Program-made: the position numbers and the translations under genes | In this document: positions 53,782-63,918 of the stretch, piece by piece | Layout: every line of letters begins with the position of its first letter | Numbering within the stretch: the first letter of the stretch is position 1 | The notes under the pieces: model-generated | The model's database searches: none | Seen by the model: the letters and a program-made list of their open reading frames with translations, nothing else | Told to the model about the DNA's origin: nothing | Source: Diaporthe sp. PMI_573 | Lineage: Eukaryota; Ascomycota; Sordariomycetes; Diaporthales; Diaporthaceae | Direction: 5' to 3' | Assembly (NCBI GenBank): GCA_021399435.1 | Contig: JAJTUP010000002.1 | Coordinates: forward strand, 1-64,000 | Length of the DNA: 64,000 nt

Positions 53782-56104
53782 ATGATGTCGAACAGGAACG
53801 CCGAGAAGGGGGGCTACCCCGCCGAGATTGTTGGGTACGCAGAGCCATGGATAGTCACCCCTGGTGACACCGTTGCGATCAAGGTAAGAAGCATGAAAGA
53901 AAGGCCTTTCCAGTCGGCATGACTGTAACTCGGGACATCCTGAATCTAATGCACGTACCTAGGTGTCATGCACAGAGCCTGAGTACACATATCGAGCAGT
54001 TCGCTTGATACAGGGAATCGGGCTGGAGCACTCCCCACCCAAGGCAGTAGAGGAAGTCACGGAAATTCCTCGAGGCAAAAGCCCGGGAAGATTACAGAAA
54101 GCTATGCCAGGATCATATGGGCAAGTTCCCAGCTGGGGATCATCGAGACAGGCGGAGGGGCTCCAAGTCTCCTTCCACATGCAACCGTGGTTGTTAGGCT
54201 GCTCGCATCCACAAACACTGGTTTCGACCCTCGACTCGATCGCACACACTGGATTCTCCATCTTGCTGAATGAGAAAGATTTGCTTGATGTTCATGTGGG
54301 TACTGAACACAAGGCCGAAGTTGTCAACACCGATCTCAGGCCCCAGAAGAAGACTTGGTCTGAAGTCAAGCTCACATTCAGCGGCCGGTCAGTCCAGGTT
54401 AGCTTGACGCATAAGCCTTTCAAGGTCGAACCAATCCCTCCTCCCACCGCCTTCGAAGTGGACTTGGACAGCGAAGGGCTGGTGTTGGAACCAGGACCCC
54501 TCTTCATTGCAGCAAGCCAGCTTGACTCTGGGAGCAACAAGGGAAGTAACCTGAGTACCGGTATGGCGGACTTCTTCAACGGTCGAATTGACGGCCTGAC
54601 TTTCAAGACACACGGTGAACAACCTTCAGTACTTGCGAAGTTTGACTTCTCGCTGAATATTTCCAGTGACACCATCGTCAACGTCTCCGGCCATGGTCAC
54701 AATGGTATTCTGGTCAACGCGCCAACTCGTGCTGTCACTGGACACGACTGGGATGGATCGGAATGTGATTGGACACGGGCAAAGTATGGCTACGGCGCCA
54801 TACATTTTCATGATGATGACCTCGATGATGCAGCATGGGACACCGATTTCACGGTCACCATTCCGGCTAGTGCTCGCTCTGGGGCCTACGCAGTCGAGGT
54901 AGAAACCGCCAATGGCCTAGACACGGACTCGATCACTTTCTTTGTGCGGCCAACCCGGTGGACCTCAGATAACTCCAACAAAGTCTGTCTCGTCCTCTCG
55001 ACATTCACGTACCTCGCGTACGCCAATGAGCGGCTGCTCGACAGGAGTAGCGATGTCTTTGGTGACGATTTCGACGTTGAGAAGACCCTGAAAAGTGCCG
55101 AGTTCTACAAGATACGTCGCCACCGCGACTTCGGCCTGTCTCTATACGACACCCACAGCGACGGTTCCGGCAACTGCTTTTCCTCGTCGAAGCGTCCGCT
55201 CCTGAACGTCCGCCCTGGCTATGTTATGTGGGCATTCTCCCGCCCGCGCGAGTTCTCGGCCGATCTCATGATGATCGGGTTCCTGGAGCGCGAAAACATA
55301 CCTTATGAAATACTCACCGACCATGACCTGCATGCCCGCGGTTCCAGCGCTCTCCACGGCTTCAACACCGTCATCACGGGCTCTCACCCTGAATACCCTA
55401 CATTAGAGTCTTTCAATGCCTATACCGGCTTCGCGAGAGATGGTGGGAACCTGATGTATTTGGGTGGCAACGGCTTTTACTGGGTAAGCGCCCTTGATGC
55501 TGGCCGCCCGCATCGATTGGAAGTCCGCCGAGGTGACGTGGGAACCCGCACCTACACAAATCCGGGTGGAGAACACATCAACAGCCTTGGCGGGCGTAAA
55601 GGCGGTCTGTGGAGATCTCGGGGCATGAGTTGCAACACATTATTCGGGATCGGCTTCAGCGGCCAGGGCACCAGCCCAGGTGTACCTTACCGGCGGACTG
55701 ATGCATCCAGAGCCCCTGGACTGGCATGGATGTTCACGGGGGTGGGCGAAGGTCTGATTGGAGAGCACGGCTTTGGCGGCGGTGCATCGGGGGACGAGAT
55801 CGATCGATTCGATGTGGACAACGGGAGCCCCGAGGGTGCGGTGATACTCGCCACGAGTACCGGCCACAGTGACGAATTTGGTATCACAGTCGAGGACCTC
55901 ATGTTTCCAGCCCTCAAGACCACTGGGACCCAGACGAAGCTGATTCGCAGTGATTTGGTCTACTATGTTGGCGCTGGCGGTGGTGCTATTTTCAGTGTAG
56001 GCAGTATCAATTGGTACTGCTCGTTGGCCTGGGACGACTACGACAACGACATTGCAAGGTTGACCCGCAATGTTATCAAAGGGTTCTTGGAAGGGAAGAA
56101 GTGA
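53782..56104 (+). CDS. N,N-dimethylformamidase large-subunit-like protein
   Basis: Two exons (53782-53883 and 53963-56104, phase 0) give 747 residues. Exon 1 reads GYAEPWIVTPGDTVAIK and exon 2 continues VSCTEPEYTYRAVRLIQG, the conserved N-terminal beta-strand region of dimethylformamidase beta-subunit-like proteins. A concanavalin/LamG-like domain follows (~60-210). The C-terminal catalytic region includes FFVRPTRWTSDNSNKVCLVLSTFTYLAYAN, YDTHSDGSGNCFSSSKRPLLNVRPGY and HEYPTLES-like TGSHPEYPTLESFNAYTGFARDGGNLMYLGGNGFYW, matching the glutamine-amidotransferase-like fold of that family. Bacterial relatives hydrolyse dimethylformamide using a tyrosine-bound mononuclear iron; the fungal substrates are unknown. 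It lies at the cluster border and may be unrelated to the polyketide pathway. Amide or formamide hydrolysis is inferred only. Confidence 0.82.
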
Positions 56105-56670
56105 GAGTATTTTGTACACATTTTTGCCCCGTTACCACCCTGGTACGAGTGGTAACTATAAGACTGGTGGATGGCATTTCTGTATCGATAGCCGTTTGCA
56201 TTCTATCACAAGTGCGTCTCCATACTACCTAGACACTTGGGCAGATTGGCGAGGAATATCGCAACTCTTCATTCGCGTATGTTTCTCTTGAATGACTGGC
56301 CTGCTGGACAACGAGCTGGCCAGAGCCATACAGTAGAAATTGCAAGCTGTGTATGCTGTAGGGGCCGTCTACCTTGATCTCTGAACGAGCGTGTCTTGAG
56401 TCATTTGTTCAGCCATACGTTTCTTTCGTAGTACCGCAGCAACCTCCCCGTCAGCGTCATCCTTCTTGCCATAAAGTCTGAACGCCGCACAAAGCTTTCC
56501 CATCCATGACTCTTGTGCCACGACGTTCGCAGCGATTCGGGCATTGCTTGCCGTCTTGAATGAAGCCACTACAAGGTTCGTGTTGGACAATCCAAGTATT
56601 TCGACCCTGAATTGGTCCAACAAGCCCTCCTGCTCCAGAAGAAACGCCCTTAGGACTGAGGCGATGAATC

Positions 56671-56822
56671 TGTTGGAATATTCTAGACTAAGTGTATTAT
56701 TAATGCATTATTAATAGGGAATATCTTTATTCCTGTAAGACGAATATATATAGAGGGCCTCTGGCCCACTTACACGAAGCTAGAATAGTCTGAATACAAG
56801 CACTATTGCTTACATTTCAACA
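56671..56822 (+). repeat. 5' LTR of the Copia element
   Basis: A 152-bp direct repeat starting TGTTGGAATA and ending TTTCAACA. No difference from the 3' copy was found by reading both. It is short for a copia LTR. Confidence 0.95.
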
Positions 56823-57203
56823 GGTTATGAACTCCGGCCGTTCCGCTAGCCCCTGAGCACAGACCATCTGCCCCACTTTTATCAACGCTGCACCCAATCA
56901 GAAGGATCTCTAGTCACGTGACACCCCTGACTTACACCAATTCTCGAACCTTCGACGACACCTCGCCAGACGTGCCTCCACGCCCTGTGACCACTCTGCA
57001 CTACCTACGCCACCTCGAAACACTCAGCCGTTTCTCAACAAACATTTGCCCTACACACACACAAACTATACCATTCGAAAGCCCTTCTTCTACTCTTTAT
57101 CCTCCAATTTCCAAATCTCAAAAAACACCATCATTCGATTTTTCAACCCACAACAAAAACCACCTATCTCTATCTTCCTCAAACCTCTCTCAAAAACTCC
57201 ACT

Positions 57204-60200
57204 ATGGCTACCCCTGATAAGTTTGGTGTTCCAATCCTCTCTGGGGCCGATAACTACGTCTATTGGAGTATTGAACTCCTAGCCTGGATGGAGAGGGATA
57301 ACGCTACCTCTGGGAATACAGAAACGCCTTTTGTAGGCCTAACTGGTCCCCAGAATAAGCGTGCCATCAGTAACATCAAACTGATGTGCGGGCCTGGTCC
57401 TATTATGTTTATTAAGGACCTTAATAGTGCCCAAGAAGCCTGGGAGGCTCTAAAATCCCACTATAACCTCAAGAATTTCTCTTTTGAGGCCATGAAATTC
57501 ATGGAAATAAACAACAATAACCATAACATATACACCCCATATATATATACAATAACAGCTCATAAGCCTACAGAATATCCAGAGTATCTGAATTCTATTC
57601 AGAAAAACACTCAGACTGTAGAACTAGCTGTAGATACTGCTGCGAATATAATCAGTTTCTCTGACATAACACTCTTTAATAACCTTCGCTCAGTAAATAA
57701 ACAAGTTAAATGGGGTAATGCTAGCTCTATTCAAGTAAATAAGCTAGGAGATTCTATGATAAAATGCCTAGACACAAACACAACAGTCAAACTAGACAAT
57801 ATATACTATATTCCTACACTAGGAATCAATATTCTAGGCTACAAGACTATCTCCCACTATATAAGACTTGAGCTAGAAGGAAATACTATAAAACTATACT
57901 CAAGGACGACCAATAAGCTCATAACTCGAGGATATCAAAAGAATGGTCTATATTTTATAAGAGTCTCTATAGAAAAAGAGACCAAAAGACCTAAATACCA
58001 ACCTCGAAATATACTTGCCACACAAAAGACTACTGCAAATAACTATAAGCAGAGAGATGAAGCATATAAGTGGCACTGTCGTTTAGGGCATATAAATCCA
58101 CAAGCCCTTGAGATATTCCTTCGAACAAACAATATTCACACTACTATAAATAAGTCTATCAAAGACTACATAACTAAGTGTGATGTCTGCCTTCGAAGCA
58201 AATACATAACAAAGGTTAATAAGGAAAGCCTAACAAACAAAGTCTACAATATACTCGAAAGAGTTCATAGTGATATAGGCGGACCACTCAAACCTACATA
58301 CGATAAATATAAGTACTATATACTCTTTCTTGATAAGCATACTCGATATCTCGAGGTAACCTTGCTAAGGAATAAAGACGAAGCTCTGGAAGCTTTTGAA
58401 GACTATAAGAGCAAGGCAGAAAACAAATACAATAAGAGAATAAAAGAGTTCTTTACAGATAACGGAGGCGAATACATAAACAAGAGATTTAAAATCCTTG
58501 CTGCTAAATACGGCATAGAACACCATACTACACCTCCATACACAAAAGAGCCCAATGGGCTAATAGAGAGACTTAATCTAACTATAATCAATAAAGTTAG
58601 AAGTCTCTTATATACTGCAAACCTCCCTGTATATCTCTGGGGAGAAGCAATAAAATACGCAGTACACTTATACAATATAACACCACACCGAGGCTTAGAC
58701 TATAAAAGCCCATACGAGGTGATAAATAAAAAGAAGCCCTACACCAATAACTTAAAGATATGGGGTTCACTAGTCTATTTCCAAGATAATAAGGAAAAGG
58801 CAAAGCTTGAACCAAGAAACAAAAAGGGTATTCTTTTAAACACTATACCAGAATCACAAATATACAGGGTCTGGGACATAGATAACAAAAAGCCGTTACT
58901 TGTAAGAGATATACGAATAATCGAGGGTGAATATATTCAGCCCTCAGACAACAACAACAATAAAACTCTCTCTCAAGAAAACGACTTATATATACAACCT
59001 CAAATAGACCCTCTACCAGAACAAGAACCAGGACAAGTACCAGAGGAGCAAAACCAAGTACAAAACTATAGACAAGAGTCTCCTCCTATACTTGATGAGA
59101 TTGTAGTCCAAGGAAATCCCGAAGACTACATATACAGTGTACAGGATACACTATTAAACACAATAGCCTCTATACTAGGAAACAGAAATAATAACTCACC
59201 AACTATAAAATACTGCTTAACAGCAGCAAATAACGGTGAACCAACTAGTATAAGAGATATACTAAATAGTCCTAATAGGGATAACTGGATACGAGCTATG
59301 CTCGATGAGGATAATAGTTTCTACGAACAAGGAAGCTATATAATAGTCGACTTACCTCCCAACTGTACGGCTTTAGGGGGGAAGTGGGTCTTTAAAGAAA
59401 AATTCATTAATAACCCTGATATAATAAAGCCTAGTTGGATAGTCAACGAAGCAGAAAACATAAGATATAAAGCCCGCTGGGTGATTCAGGGATATAACCA
59501 AAGGCTCGGAATAGACTATTTGGAAACGTTTTCCACAGTCTGCCGGCCAGAAACATATACTATACTGCTTATTATAGCAGTCAATAAAGGATGGCTTATA
59601 TACAGCTACGACGTTAAAAACGCCTTCCTACACTCAGAAATAGATTACGAGATATATATGAAATTACCCTCGTATCTATATAGGGACCCAAAATATAAAA
59701 ATAAGGCAGCCAAGCTTAAAAAGGCTATATATGGTCTCAAGCAAGCACCTCTCCTATGGTATAAATATCTATCTGGCGTCCTAAAAAATGCTGGGTTCAT
59801 AGTATGCCCCTATGACGAGGGAGTGTTTATACACCCAGAATTCGAGATAACGTTTATATGCCACGTGGACGATATAATAGTCCTAGGGCCAAATAAGTCT
59901 TACATAGACTCTATAATAAATAAGCTGAGCAAACAAATAAACCTCGACTTTCAAGGCGAGTTAACTAGTTTTCTTGGAAACGATATTCAAATCGACCGAG
60001 AAACTAAAACAATAACTATAAGCCAGCACAGATATATAGACAAGATACTTAACAAGTTCAATATACCTGAAAAGGTACAAAAGCATGAGATTATTCCTCA
60101 GCTTACACCATATACCCCTAATAGAAAACTTGAAAAGAATAAAGGGGAAGCAGATAAAGGTACTATAGAGCGGTACCAACAACAAATAGGCAGCTTATTA

Positions 60201-60899
60201 TATGCTAGCCTAAAGACCAGAATAGATCTCACATACACAATAAACGAATTAGCTCGTTATATGGCTAATCCAAGCCAACAGCATATCGACGAGTTAAATA
60301 AGGTCTGGGGATACCTATATAAGTTCCCCTATATATCCAAACAATACGACTGTTCTGGCAATAATATCCAAATAGTAGGATATACAGATTCCAACTGGGG
60401 TAACGATATAAACAATGGAAGAAGCACCTCAGGATATATATTCAGCCTACATAATAAAGACAATAACACTAATAAGATAAATCCAGTTAGCTGGAATTCA
60501 CAACTGCAAAAAACAACAGCCCTTTCCTCTTGCGAGGCAGAATATATGGGTCTGAAAGAAGCAGTTAAAGAAGCTGAATATCTTTATAACTTAACAGAGT
60601 ACTTTAATAACACTCTGAAGATAGGCTACAGTCTTAATCGGCCACAACTTTATATAGACAACAAAGCCGCAAAAGACTTAGCCCACAATACACTATACCA
60701 TAAACGAACAAAGCATATTAATATAATATACCACTACAGCCGAGACTCGATTCAGGAAGGACGAGTTAAACTCGACTATATAGACACTAAGTCTAATATA
60801 GCAGACTGGCTTACAAAACCAATAGACCGTCACATATACAGAGAGTCTAAAAACAAGTGTGGTCTAATAGAAAACACTATAAAAGAAGCCAGAGAGTAG
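57204..60899 (+). CDS. Copia Gag-Pol polyprotein
   Basis: A single open frame of 1,231 codons. Residues 1-~115 are a Gag-like start (DNYVYWSIELLAWMERDNA, AQEAWEALKSHYN). No CCHC zinc knuckle follows, and the protease region is reduced to VDTAAN in place of a DSGA-type motif. Integrase begins with the HHCC finger (HCRLGH ~290, CDVC ~325), then the DDE core (HSDIGG ~356, FTDNGGEY ~417, Glu in LIERLN ~454). Reverse transcriptase (~735-980) has YDVKNAFLHSEI and HVDD at ~886 in place of the usual YVDD. RNase H (~1062-1180) has TDSNW, CEAEY and YIDNKAAKDL. Codons favour A/T strongly, unlike the host genes. The open frame and identical LTRs suggest recent activity. The reduced Gag and protease suggest it could depend on proteins supplied by another copy. 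Confidence 0.93.
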   Translation: MATPDKFGVPILSGADNYVYWSIELLAWMERDNATSGNTETPFVGLTGPQNKRAISNIKLMCGPGPIMFIKDLNSAQEAWEALKSHYNLKNFSFEAMKFMEINNNNHNIYTPYIYTITAHKPTEYPEYLNSIQKNTQTVELAVDTAANIISFSDITLFNNLRSVNKQVKWGNASSIQVNKLGDSMIKCLDTNTTVKLDNIYYIPTLGINILGYKTISHYIRLELEGNTIKLYSRTTNKLITRGYQKNGLYFIRVSIEKETKRPKYQPRNILATQKTTANNYKQRDEAYKWHCRLGHINPQALEIFLRTNNIHTTINKSIKDYITKCDVCLRSKYITKVNKESLTNKVYNILERVHSDIGGPLKPTYDKYKYYILFLDKHTRYLEVTLLRNKDEALEAFEDYKSKAENKYNKRIKEFFTDNGGEYINKRFKILAAKYGIEHHTTPPYTKEPNGLIERLNLTIINKVRSLLYTANLPVYLWGEAIKYAVHLYNITPHRGLDYKSPYEVINKKKPYTNNLKIWGSLVYFQDNKEKAKLEPRNKKGILLNTIPESQIYRVWDIDNKKPLLVRDIRIIEGEYIQPSDNNNNKTLSQENDLYIQPQIDPLPEQEPGQVPEEQNQVQNYRQESPPILDEIVVQGNPEDYIYSVQDTLLNTIASILGNRNNNSPTIKYCLTAANNGEPTSIRDILNSPNRDNWIRAMLDEDNSFYEQGSYIIVDLPPNCTALGGKWVFKEKFINNPDIIKPSWIVNEAENIRYKARWVIQGYNQRLGIDYLETFSTVCRPETYTILLIIAVNKGWLIYSYDVKNAFLHSEIDYEIYMKLPSYLYRDPKYKNKAAKLKKAIYGLKQAPLLWYKYLSGVLKNAGFIVCPYDEGVFIHPEFEITFICHVDDIIVLGPNKSYIDSIINKLSKQINLDFQGELTSFLGNDIQIDRETKTITISQHRYIDKILNKFNIPEKVQKHEIIPQLTPYTPNRKLEKNKGEADKGTIERYQQQIGSLLYASLKTRIDLTYTINELARYMANPSQQHIDELNKVWGYLYKFPYISKQYDCSGNNIQIVGYTDSNWGNDINNGRSTSGYIFSLHNKDNNTNKINPVSWNSQLQKTTALSSCEAEYMGLKEAVKEAEYLYNLTEYFNNTLKIGYSLNRPQLYIDNKAAKDLAHNTLYHKRTKHINIIYHYSRDSIQEGRVKLDYIDTKSNIADWLTKPIDRHIYRESKNKCGLIENTIKEARE

Positions 60900-61594
60900 A
60901 GAGATTTTTCGCCTATAAACAAATAAGCGCGCGCAAGATAACCATAAACTCAGAGGCGTTTACTCTCTAATAACTAGGGTCAAGATTTTTTCCTCCTCAT
61001 AAAACAATATACATTAAATTCTATAGACTCACTTATATATATAGCCAAGTTGGCTTATAAACAGGAGGTTTTCCCCTAGAGAAATAAACGATAATAGGTT
61101 TTACCCTCATAAAAGGCACGGTACACACTGGGCATATACGGCTTATACAGTCAATGGGCATATATACCATATACACAAAAGCAGGCATATAGTCAACGGA
61201 AAACACTAAGAAAATGTGATTCCGTAGACACTATAGTATAAATAAACAAGCGCCTGACTTCAAATGTGATAAATGCCCATGACACGCCATAGATTGTAAC
61301 AAATATAACATGTCCATACAAATGCCCATACAAATAGAAACTCGAAACAATACCCAATGTGAATACACTATACAAAGCCAAGGGTTCGAGTTCAAATCCG
61401 CCGTGGACCAAAGTTTTTGGGTTTTTTGCCTACATACTGGAAAGTCTTTTTCCTACGGGTTTTTTGACTTCTAGCCATACTTTCCTTCCTATAACCTACA
61501 CTATAACTAGTGTCTTTTACCCTATTTAATAGGTTTTTACACTAGAATAACTCCTCTATATCTAATCTATCTTAAGGACTAGATTAAGGGGGGA
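60900..61594 (+). other. 3' non-coding part of the Copia element
   Basis: About 700 bp between the polyprotein stop and the 3' LTR, AT-rich with repeated CATATA words. It contains GGTTCGAGTTC (61,383-61,393), close to a pol III B-box, followed by a tRNA-3'-end-like TGGACCA at 61,404-61,410 and T-runs at 61,414-61,418 and 61,422-61,427. No coding sequence. Confidence 0.6.
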
Positions 61595-61746
61595 TGTTGG
61601 AATATTCTAGACTAAGTGTATTATTAATGCATTATTAATAGGGAATATCTTTATTCCTGTAAGACGAATATATATAGAGGGCCTCTGGCCCACTTACACG
61701 AAGCTAGAATAGTCTGAATACAAGCACTATTGCTTACATTTCAACA
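61595..61746 (+). repeat. 3' LTR of the Copia element
   Basis: A 152-bp copy of the 5' LTR, preceded by a G-rich polypurine tract and followed by the GAATC target duplication at 61,747-61,751. Confidence 0.95.
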
Positions 61747-62505
61747 GAATCGAGTGGACATTGGAAGTGTGAGCTCCTCTACTGCGCGCTTCACTTCCGG
61801 GTCAATGCGAAAGGTGCATCCAGGCCCCGGTGTCGGCCCATCTATATCCTCGCCCCTCCTGATGTAGTACAAACCCCGCATGAGAACTCGTCGCATGTCG
61901 CTGACCTGTTGAAAAGGAGTGCCGATCAGGCAAGCTTTGCAGTCGCACTGAAAGCCCAGTTGTTGGGCCCGTTCTTTTGCGGTCCTGTATTCGTACATTG
62001 GATTGTAGCAGAACGTGAGCTCCTCGCCGGGCATGATGGTCTTGATTGCGTAGATTTGTAGGTCATTCTTCTGTATCACATTGTCTGCCATTGGAATTTT
62101 GCAGTTCGGAATGCACGAGTGGTTGAACCGTGAGAGAACGATGAATAGGCCGTGCGCATGATGGGTGGTGGAAACTGTAAACGAGTTCTCCTTGAAGGGC
62201 TGTTTCATGCTGGTGAACTCCCGACCGCCGTTGTCGCGCAGGTACAGGAACTGTTGTTTCTGGTGTGGTGGTAGTTGGAGGAACCCCGACAGGACGTCCG
62301 ACTCGGTGATATCTTTGAGGGACTTTCGAACGACAGGACCTGTTGTTTCTTCAAGGATCAGGTCGCCTGGTATGAGCTTCTTTGTCGCAAAAGCACCCCA
62401 TCCTTTCCCCGGTGACGGCCTCAGCTCGAACGGCACTTCGACAGGCCCAAGATTGATGTTGCGATACGCTAAGAGGCGAGTCAGCCATGGAATGAGGTAT
62501 CGCAA

Positions 62506-63070
62506 TGGGGATCAACCTACGATGAGCGGGAGACATCCCGAGTTTGCTATTGAACGCTTCGGTGTGGCTTTGTTTGGGGGGAGAGAGAGGGAGGGAGGGA
62601 GAGGTAGAGAGAGAGCGAGAGAGAGAGAGAGAGAGAGCGAGAGCGAGAGAAGGGGGGGGGGGGGAAAGAGAAAACATACGAAGCCAACAAACGCGGGTCG
62701 TTGACAAAAGCAAGTTAATCTGCTCGAATACCGCACCAATGTTAGGGGCATGGACGGGTAACTGCAGGCTGCCCCAACTCAATTGGTCCTTTTGGGCCAA
62801 TGGATTACACTCTGCAAAAGCTGTGACGAAATCAGTGTTTATCAATAATCACAGCCAGCAAAAGCAAAAGGTGCTCTAGATCTTGGGAAATTGCCCCGCA
62901 AACTGATGAATTCACTATGAGTTGTGGCTGCTGGTCTCGTGTTCTTCACTCCAGACCACGCAGGGTCCAAATCCCAGACATGTAGAAGGAATCCCCTTCC
63001 TTTCGGCTCGTTTGCTACTCAATCCCGCTCGCCATTGTGCCGAGAAGGCTGCCGCCAAACTCAAGAGCTG
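62506..63070. other. Region upstream of the SET gene
   Basis: About 565 bp holding the GA tract and, on the minus strand, possible unresolved 5' exon sequence of the SET gene (around 62,684-62,845, donor GTATGT). The 62,880-63,070 part shows nothing recognisable and also carries the 3' flank of the next minus-strand gene. Confidence 0.4.
62577..62667. repeat. (GA)n purine tract ending in a G-run
   Basis: About 90 bp of GA/GGGA microsatellite on the plus strand ending in a run of about 14 G. It lies in the presumed 5' intron region of the SET gene. ORFs over it translate only Ser/Leu or Arg/Glu repeats and are not genes. Confidence 0.9.
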
Positions 63071-63918
63071 CTAACAACTATCCTGAGCAGTGACAATGAC
63101 GTTCCAGGGAAGCGATGTATCGAAAGCCTGGCCTCGTATCCAGGAAAGGGGTGCACCAAACTCGACGCACTGGTCGAGGACAATCTGTGCTAGATCGGCG
63201 ATGTCGTTGTAAGAGGGAGAAGCTCCCAACAAATCCTGCCCACCAAAGCATAATAGTAAGTATTGGAAGTCACAAAGTCTCATCAAATGTGCATTTATAA
63301 CTGCTCGGAGGGAGTCACCTACGTCGTTGCAGAACCAGAATGCCACTGTGGTTCCGGAGTCTTCCGTGTGACATGAAGCTGAGACACAGGCAGCGGGGCC
63401 TCCGCCCACGTTGATAGTGTGGCTGCCGAAATGACGCAGGTGCGTCATAACTATCGTAGCCGTGTGATACGAGCCCTGTTTTCCAATATCGCAGTAGACG
63501 GTGTTGTCCATGGCCGAGACCTTGGACGTGATGGTCTTGAGGTCCTCGACATCGGGCCAGACGTAGTCGGGGAAGTTGGTATTGATGTATGCAATGACTT
63601 GCTCGACGGTACCTGTGACTTTGACCTTGGCCGAGGTCCCCGGGACGTCGACCTCCGTTGTCATGTTGACGATGGGACGCGCAACAATCTCGCCTTCAGC
63701 ATTCGGGGCGAACAGCGTGTTTCCGTCTCGGAAGGGGGAGCTGCCATTGAGCACGGCCTGTTTCGAGTTTTTTTTAGCCATGTGTACTCTTTTGTCGCAT
63801 TTTGAAATGCCGCTCATGGTGGTTGCTCTGGAAGACGTACGTTTGCAACGCCGACGCTGAGCAGCAGGCTGACCAGGGCAGTGATAGCCATCGTAAAACC
63901 CAAGTTCTTTCGCAACAT
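63071..63918 (-). CDS. Small secreted Cys-rich effector-like protein
   Basis: A three-exon gene model (63918-63841, 63757-63323, 63235-63071; junctions AAC|GTACGT, CAG|GCC, GAC|GTAGGT, CAG|GAT, all in phase) gives 225 residues. Residues ~1-25 are a signal peptide (MLRKNLGFTMAITALVSLLLSVGVA). The mature part has a Cys pattern seen in many uncharacterised secreted proteins of plant-associated ascomycetes: VYCDIGKQGS, GPAACVSASCHTEDSGTTVAFWFCND, IADLAQIVLDQC, and a terminal GQAFDTSLPWNVIVTAQDSC. At least six cysteines could form disulfides. No enzyme motif is seen, so function is unknown; a role at the host or competitor interface is inferred from secretion and pattern only. An ATG at 63817 opens a longer intron-retaining frame, but that reading loses the signal peptide. 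Confidence 0.75.

Larger units (their letters stand above)
56671..61746 (+). mobile_element. Intact Ty1/copia LTR retrotransposon with 5-bp TSD
   Basis: A complete 5,076-bp element. The two 152-bp LTRs read identical, start TG and end CA, and are flanked by a perfect target duplication GAATC (56,666-56,670 and 61,747-61,751). After the 5' LTR, GGTTATGAACTCC (56,823) resembles the complement of a methionine-CAU anticodon loop, the half-tRNA primer used by copia elements. A polypurine tract AAGGGGGGA precedes the 3' LTR. The order integrase then reverse transcriptase/RNase H is copia-type. Base composition is much more AT-rich than the flanks. No RIP-like decay is visible and the long ORF is open. 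Together these indicate a very recent insertion. Confidence 0.95.
56369..62505 (-). pseudogene. SET-domain protein gene interrupted by a Copia retrotransposon
   Basis: A minus-strand gene split into two parts by the element at 56,671-61,746. The 5' part (down to 61,747) encodes the SET domain: a GKGWGAFATKKL start, SRFNHSCIPNC, GEELTFCYNP and a Cys-rich post-SET segment CDCKACLIG. The 3' part (56,670-56,369) encodes ~100 residues that follow in the same frame when the element and one copy of the GAATC duplication are ignored. In the present state the frame enters the LTR and stops within a few codons, so any product keeps the SET domain but loses its C-terminus. No ATG opens the 62,505 segment. 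A CTTAG acceptor at ~62,469 suggests further 5' exons upstream (possibly 62,684-62,845), which are unresolved. Related fungal SET proteins methylate histones or other proteins; the target is unknown. Confidence 0.8.

Noticed and set aside
62351..62845. 164-codon open frame through the GA tract upstream of the SET domain
   Set aside because: Most of it translates the microsatellite in the wrong frame for the SET domain. Only its first ~50 codons might be a real 5' exon, and they have no ATG.
63071..63817. A single 248-codon reading of the secreted protein starting at 63,817
   Set aside because: It includes two intron-like stretches with in-phase GT-AG borders and loses the signal peptide encoded at 63,918-63,841.
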